A stretch of 64,000 nucleotides of DNA, taken from positions 2,294,001 to 2,358,000 of the forward strand of contig JAPNXP010000007.1 in NCBI GenBank assembly GCA_028753945.1, written 5' to 3'. This document shows positions 60,971 through 64,000 of the stretch, in pieces. A model generated the notes under the pieces. That model was not told where the DNA came from, ran no database searches, and saw nothing but the letters and a program-made list of their open reading frames with translations. Source of the stretch: Hexactinellida sp. DTS-2022. Lineage: Eukaryota > Porifera > Hexactinellida. The translations under genes were made by a program, and so were the position numbers. Position 1 is the stretch's first letter. Each line of letters opens with the position of its first letter.

Positions 60971-61178
60971 ATATGTGTAGTTGATATAATGAGTCTAGTA
61001 TTAATCAGATAATTGGTTACAGTTAGAAAAATAAACCCGCCTTTATCTTATCCCTGGTCCAAAGCAGTGAAATGGCCTTTTTATAGTAGGCTATGCTATA
61101 GTTTATTGGGTTATAAGTAGTAGCATAAATAAATATTATAGAGAAAATATATGATGCTAAGAAGTGGTAGATTAATTA

Positions 61179-61928
61179 TTAGGTGTAGATCTGTATTCGA
61201 TCTGTTATAATTGAGCAGCAAATAGGGCATGAATTCCCAATTTGGTCACTACAGCATTGACAAAATTTAGCATGTCTACAAGGGTAGAATAATATTGTAG
61301 ACACTCTCGTTTGTAAACAAACACAACAAACAGCCTGATTGGTTTCCTCATCGTCACTTTCTTCGGTCTCTGACAAGGTCTCCTCACTTTGTTGAGGTAA
61401 ATTTATATCCGGCTCATTTGAATCCTCCAATGCAAATAGATACTGAAGAGGTGTGTATTCCCCATCTTCAAGCTTCTGTTTACACTCTCTCCTTAATTTT
61501 GCGTTTCGGATGCTCTTCTTCCTTATCGGGCGAGAAATCTCTATACCATTCCTTAAGCGTTCTAAATCTATATCTGTATCGGCAATAATGTTATTCAGAA
61601 CTTGAACAAAATGCCATATTCTTGGTTGCTTCACAACAACTTCACTCTTAAGTTTTGCATGATATATTTCAGCTCCATTATTAGTGGTTTGAATGGCATT
61701 AAATATAGATAATTCGTTTGCTGGTGTCCTTCTAATCAACTGTTTTTCAATATACCTTTTAAATTTCGTAAATTTTCGATGTAAAACACATCTCAGAAAC
61801 GTTACATTGCTGTATTTCCTTATCTTTGAGTATTTAAAACCATCCGATGTTGTGCAAATGCATCCTCTCTTATGTTTGTAGATATTACAAGAATATTCCA
61901 TGAAATTGTGACAAATAACAAATGGCAA
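61179..61928 (-). CDS. Mutator-like transposase C-terminus with RING finger
   Basis: An intact 249-codon frame, ATG at 61928, stop at 61179. Residues 10-60 resemble part of a FLYWCH-type finger (NVTFLRC.LH). From about residue 75, NAIQTTNNGAEIYHAKLKS and then RIWHFVQVLNNIIADTDIDL and GIEISRPIRKKSI match the C-terminal part of a Mutator-like transposase family seen in invertebrates. Residues about 200-242 form a C3HC4 RING: CVCLQTR, PCRHAKFCQCC and CPICC. The MULE catalytic core is missing between the FLYWCH-like part and the NNGAEIYH part. The join is in frame, which suggests an internal-deletion derivative. Whether it is expressed cannot be judged. Confidence 0.72.
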   Translation of the reverse strand: MPFVICHNFMEYSCNIYKHKRGCICTTSDGFKYSKIRKYSNVTFLRCVLHRKFTKFKRYIEKQLIRRTPANELSIFNAIQTTNNGAEIYHAKLKSEVVVKQPRIWHFVQVLNNIIADTDIDLERLRNGIEISRPIRKKSIRNAKLRRECKQKLEDGEYTPLQYLFALEDSNEPDINLPQQSEETLSETEESDDEETNQAVCCVCLQTRVSTILFYPCRHAKFCQCCSDQIGNSCPICCSIITDRIQIYT

Positions 61929-62266
61929 TTTTGGTACTTATTTACAAGTATATATATTTTATACGGTTGTGTTTTGAACTTCACTTACTATAAGCAAACA
62001 ATATAATTTTTTGAACAATGGTGTGAGTTGATCAATTGCGAACCCAAAGTGAGAAACAATCAATATGATGGAAATCATAGCATATTAGAGGTTGCCAATT
62101 GATTAACAATATAGTTTATGTTGTTGATTAATTGTAAACTATGTAGTTGATCAATTGTAAACATTTGTTGATCAAATGCAAAGGTTAGTTGATCAATAGC
62201 AAACCATCGAAATTTGACCAATTGCTAAACTCATTTGTTGATCAATTGCAAGCTCCTCTTAAATTA

Positions 62267-62637
62267 TATCTTATGTGGTTACCAAGTTTGTAAGTTATAT
62301 AGTAATTTTTATCCACTGATGCCGAGTTCTACTGTACTTATAGGAATTTAGCCACATAATTACCAGCCAAGGAAATATCTAATTTTTAATGAACCACAAT
62401 TCCTGGAATTACATATTTATCTAATTTAGCTTTTTCCCAATTGTTAATTAGAGTTAGCACTTAATTAATTATATATTACATATCCTAATCTATTTCCTCT
62501 TTTGCTACGCATTTTAATGCACTAACGTTAATTAATTCAAAGACAGCTTTTAATATAATAATACCGGCTAGATCCTCAGCCCCCAATTGCCGCACTGGTT
62601 GCGATGGCGACGAACCAATTCCAATCTTTAAAATCCA
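62267..62637. other. A+T-rich interval, nothing recognised
   Basis: A GAGTTCTACTGTACTTATA word near 62325 may be a trace of a pogo-like end. Nothing else was recognised. Confidence 0.3.
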
Positions 62638-63360
62638 AATTGCAGGCTGTGCCGACGCATTTCCCTTTGTAGGAACTATATCTTGGTGTTTGGGTAACTA
62701 GTAGTCCCTCCAAAGGAAAATACTTTCGGCACAGGCTGCAATTTTGGGATTTTTTCGCCATGTCATGAGCGCCACATGGTGTTTAGACTAATTTTCCAAG
62801 TTGTTGCGGGAGAAAAGAACGATTGATGAATTTGAAGTTTGTTTCTATCATAAACCATCTTGAGTTTAATGCCATATGTATTGATAATAAATTATAATAT
62901 AATGTTAATTAATTAAGCAATGTTATCCACGGTGATTTGAGTTGAGTCAACAAATTCCTTATATCATTATATTTTATTTAATCCATTGTATAGTAATACT
63001 ACAATTAAATAGAAGCCAGCTGGAATTTATTTGTTAAATCAATATAATTATCGCAAGTTGAATCATTAGAGTAAGATTTAACAAGTTAAATCAATATAAT
63101 TATTACAAATTGAAACAATAGAATTTGATTTAACACGTTCAATTGAACTGAAGTGTTGGTAAACAAAGGGAATTTTTTACCTCCATTTATGGCATGAATT
63201 AAACCCATTATTAAAATTTGTCTTCTCGTATTGAAGCAGATATTTATGGTGAATCCAATGGTAAATAAAAATTGAGGGTATAGTATAACATTTCTTTAGT
63301 TATGGACCATAAGTTCTCTGAAAGGTGTTAAAAATGTGTCCAAAATTTGTTATCTCAGAA
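62638..63360 (+). repeat. Dispersed repeat family R2, copy 2
   Basis: Same orientation as 38610-39320. It opens with TTGCAGGCTGTGCCGACGCA and its mirror GGCACAGGCTGCAA, and shares the later GTTTGTTTCTATCATAAACC and AGAAGCCAGCTGGAATTTAT landmarks. Confidence 0.7.
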
Positions 63361-63489
63361 AATTTATTAAGTGGTGATGAGAAGTGGATTTCAGGTCTAC
63401 ATAATCTCTTAAAATTAATTTTTTTTTAAACTTTATAGATTAATTTCCCAATAACTCTCCTTATATCCAACAGACCGACTAACTGGTTA

Positions 63490-63555
63490 ATAAAATCTCT
63501 AACCGTTAACCGATGTCAGCAACGGTTAACCGGTTAGCCGGTTAACCGAATCCAG
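63490..63555. repeat. GGTTAACCG palindromic cluster
   Basis: Overlapping palindromic words such as CGGTTAACCGGTTAGCCGG make a short hairpin-prone stretch. Its function is unknown. Confidence 0.5.
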
Positions 63556-63670
63556 CCTTGGTTTGATTTTGAAATAAACTGAAAACAAACAGAAATAATT
63601 AGTCCAATCAAACAGATTGCAACCGGATATTCATTTCTTAATTGTTTGATAGCTTATGTTACAAATACAG

Positions 63671-63852
63671 CTACAATCAGGGCCGGCGGGAGAGGGGCAG
63701 TTGGGGCGGCCTGAGCCGCCCCACTTTTTCAATGATTTATTTGGTACTCTGAAATTTCCCGGGCGTGTTTTTTGACTCTGCAATCCTCACAATTATCATC
63801 ATAATACAAGGCCGCCCCACCTCTCAAGAGCTTCCGCAGGCCCTGCTACAAT
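63671..63852. mobile_element. 168 bp hAT-type MITE with CAGGGCCGGCGGG ends
   Basis: The element, 63678-63845, starts CAGGGCCGGCGGGAG and ends CCGCAGGCCCTG. Inside both ends is a GGGGCGGCC word. CTACAAT (7 bp) is repeated at both borders; an 8 bp reading, GCTACAAT, is possible if the last G of the element is counted in the flank. Confidence 0.75.
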
Positions 63853-64000
63853 GGAAGATGTCAAGTTGCTATTTAAATCAGAACAGTTTGTCTCAGTCAA
63901 ACCAGCTCACAAGCTGACTTCTAAATCTTACTGGGCAACAAAACTTGAACATCAGAATGTACATTTGGGTCCGTCTGTGGAAAATTGGTCCCTCTGAGGT

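Larger units (their letters stand above)
58843..61102 (+). mobile_element. Second P-like (THAP) transposon, inserted in the Mutator-like element
   Basis: The element, 58850-61095, has ends CATAGCCTACT and extended inverted similarity (GGCCATTTCACTG, GGACCAGGGATAAGAT). The 7 bp duplication CTATAGT lies at 58843-58849 and 61096-61102. At 2.25 kb it is shorter than the 2816-6389 element, mostly through loss of the central catalytic region. Confidence 0.82.
58587..62266 (-). mobile_element. Mutator-like element, internally deleted, with nested P-like element
   Basis: The borders carry a 9-10 bp duplication, TCTTAAATTA, at 58587-58596 and 62257-62266, as expected for Mutator-like elements. Inside each border are arrays of TTGCAATTGATCAAC words (58605-58820 and, inverted, 62030-62256). 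The terminal few bases do not pair well. Without the P-like insertion only about 1.4 kb remains, holding the C-terminal part of the transposase. Confidence 0.68.

Noticed and set aside
1-64000. CRISPR arrays, operons or bacterial promoters
   Set aside because: The repeats are minisatellites or transposon ends; the sequence is eukaryotic in character.
1-64000. tRNA or rRNA genes
   Set aside because: No A-box/B-box pair or rRNA-like conserved stretch was noticed by eye; a covariance-model search would be needed to exclude them.

Overview
This 64 kb window looks like nuclear DNA of an invertebrate animal. It is strongly A+T-rich, has no operons or compact bacterial-style genes, contains at least one GT-AG intron inside a transposase, and carries the DNA-transposon superfamilies typical of animals (hAT, P/THAP, PIF/Harbinger, Mutator-like, Tc1/mariner and pogo-type ends, and a Transib/RAG1-like element). 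I cannot name the species. I found no convincing host gene: every coding stretch I recognise belongs to a transposable element, nearly all broken by stops, frameshifts or insertions. I recognised no LTR, LINE or reverse-transcriptase sequence.

Layout. 0-8 kb: a 290 bp hAT-type MITE (120-409) and a complete 3.6 kb P-element relative (2816-6389) with a THAP-domain transposase on the minus strand, 67-68 bp inverted ends and 7 bp target duplications. 8.4-8.6 kb: a mariner-type MITE, with a second copy at 26.6 kb. 9.5-14.7 kb: a long broken gene of a multi-domain family I know only as repeated, uncharacterised proteins of invertebrate genomes, ending in a flap-nuclease/PIN-like region and split by two insertions. 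15.7-16.4 kb: a second P-like remnant. 18.5-21.7 kb: a nearly complete BED-finger hAT element inserted into an older Tc1-like or foldback element. 22.5-26.3 kb: three hAT-type units, the largest a ZMYM-type hAT with 5 bp duplications and a nested MITE.

29.9-33.6 kb holds the most interesting item. It is a Transib/RAG1-like transposon remnant on the minus strand, with a RAG1-like recombinase, a C-terminal zinc knuckle, ends that begin CACAGTG (identical to the V(D)J signal heptamer) and a 5 bp CCCAA target duplication. A 615 bp hAT MITE is inserted in its coding region. 34-47 kb is a dense field of small hAT MITEs, an inverted minisatellite and dispersed repeats.

47.2-51.5 kb is a three-level nest: a PIF/Harbinger element (transposase plus Myb/SANT-like protein) contains a hAT element that contains another hAT element, and every layer has matching target duplications. 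A second copy of the repeat hit by Harbinger lies at 41.4-42.1 kb and shows the empty site. 58.6-62.3 kb is an internally deleted Mutator-like element with a RING-finger C-terminus, into which a second P/THAP element with its own intron has inserted. The remainder is A+T-rich sequence with short repeats.

Together this reads as a graveyard of cut-and-paste transposons. The genes do not cooperate in a pathway; each transposase would have acted on its own inverted ends and on the related MITEs.
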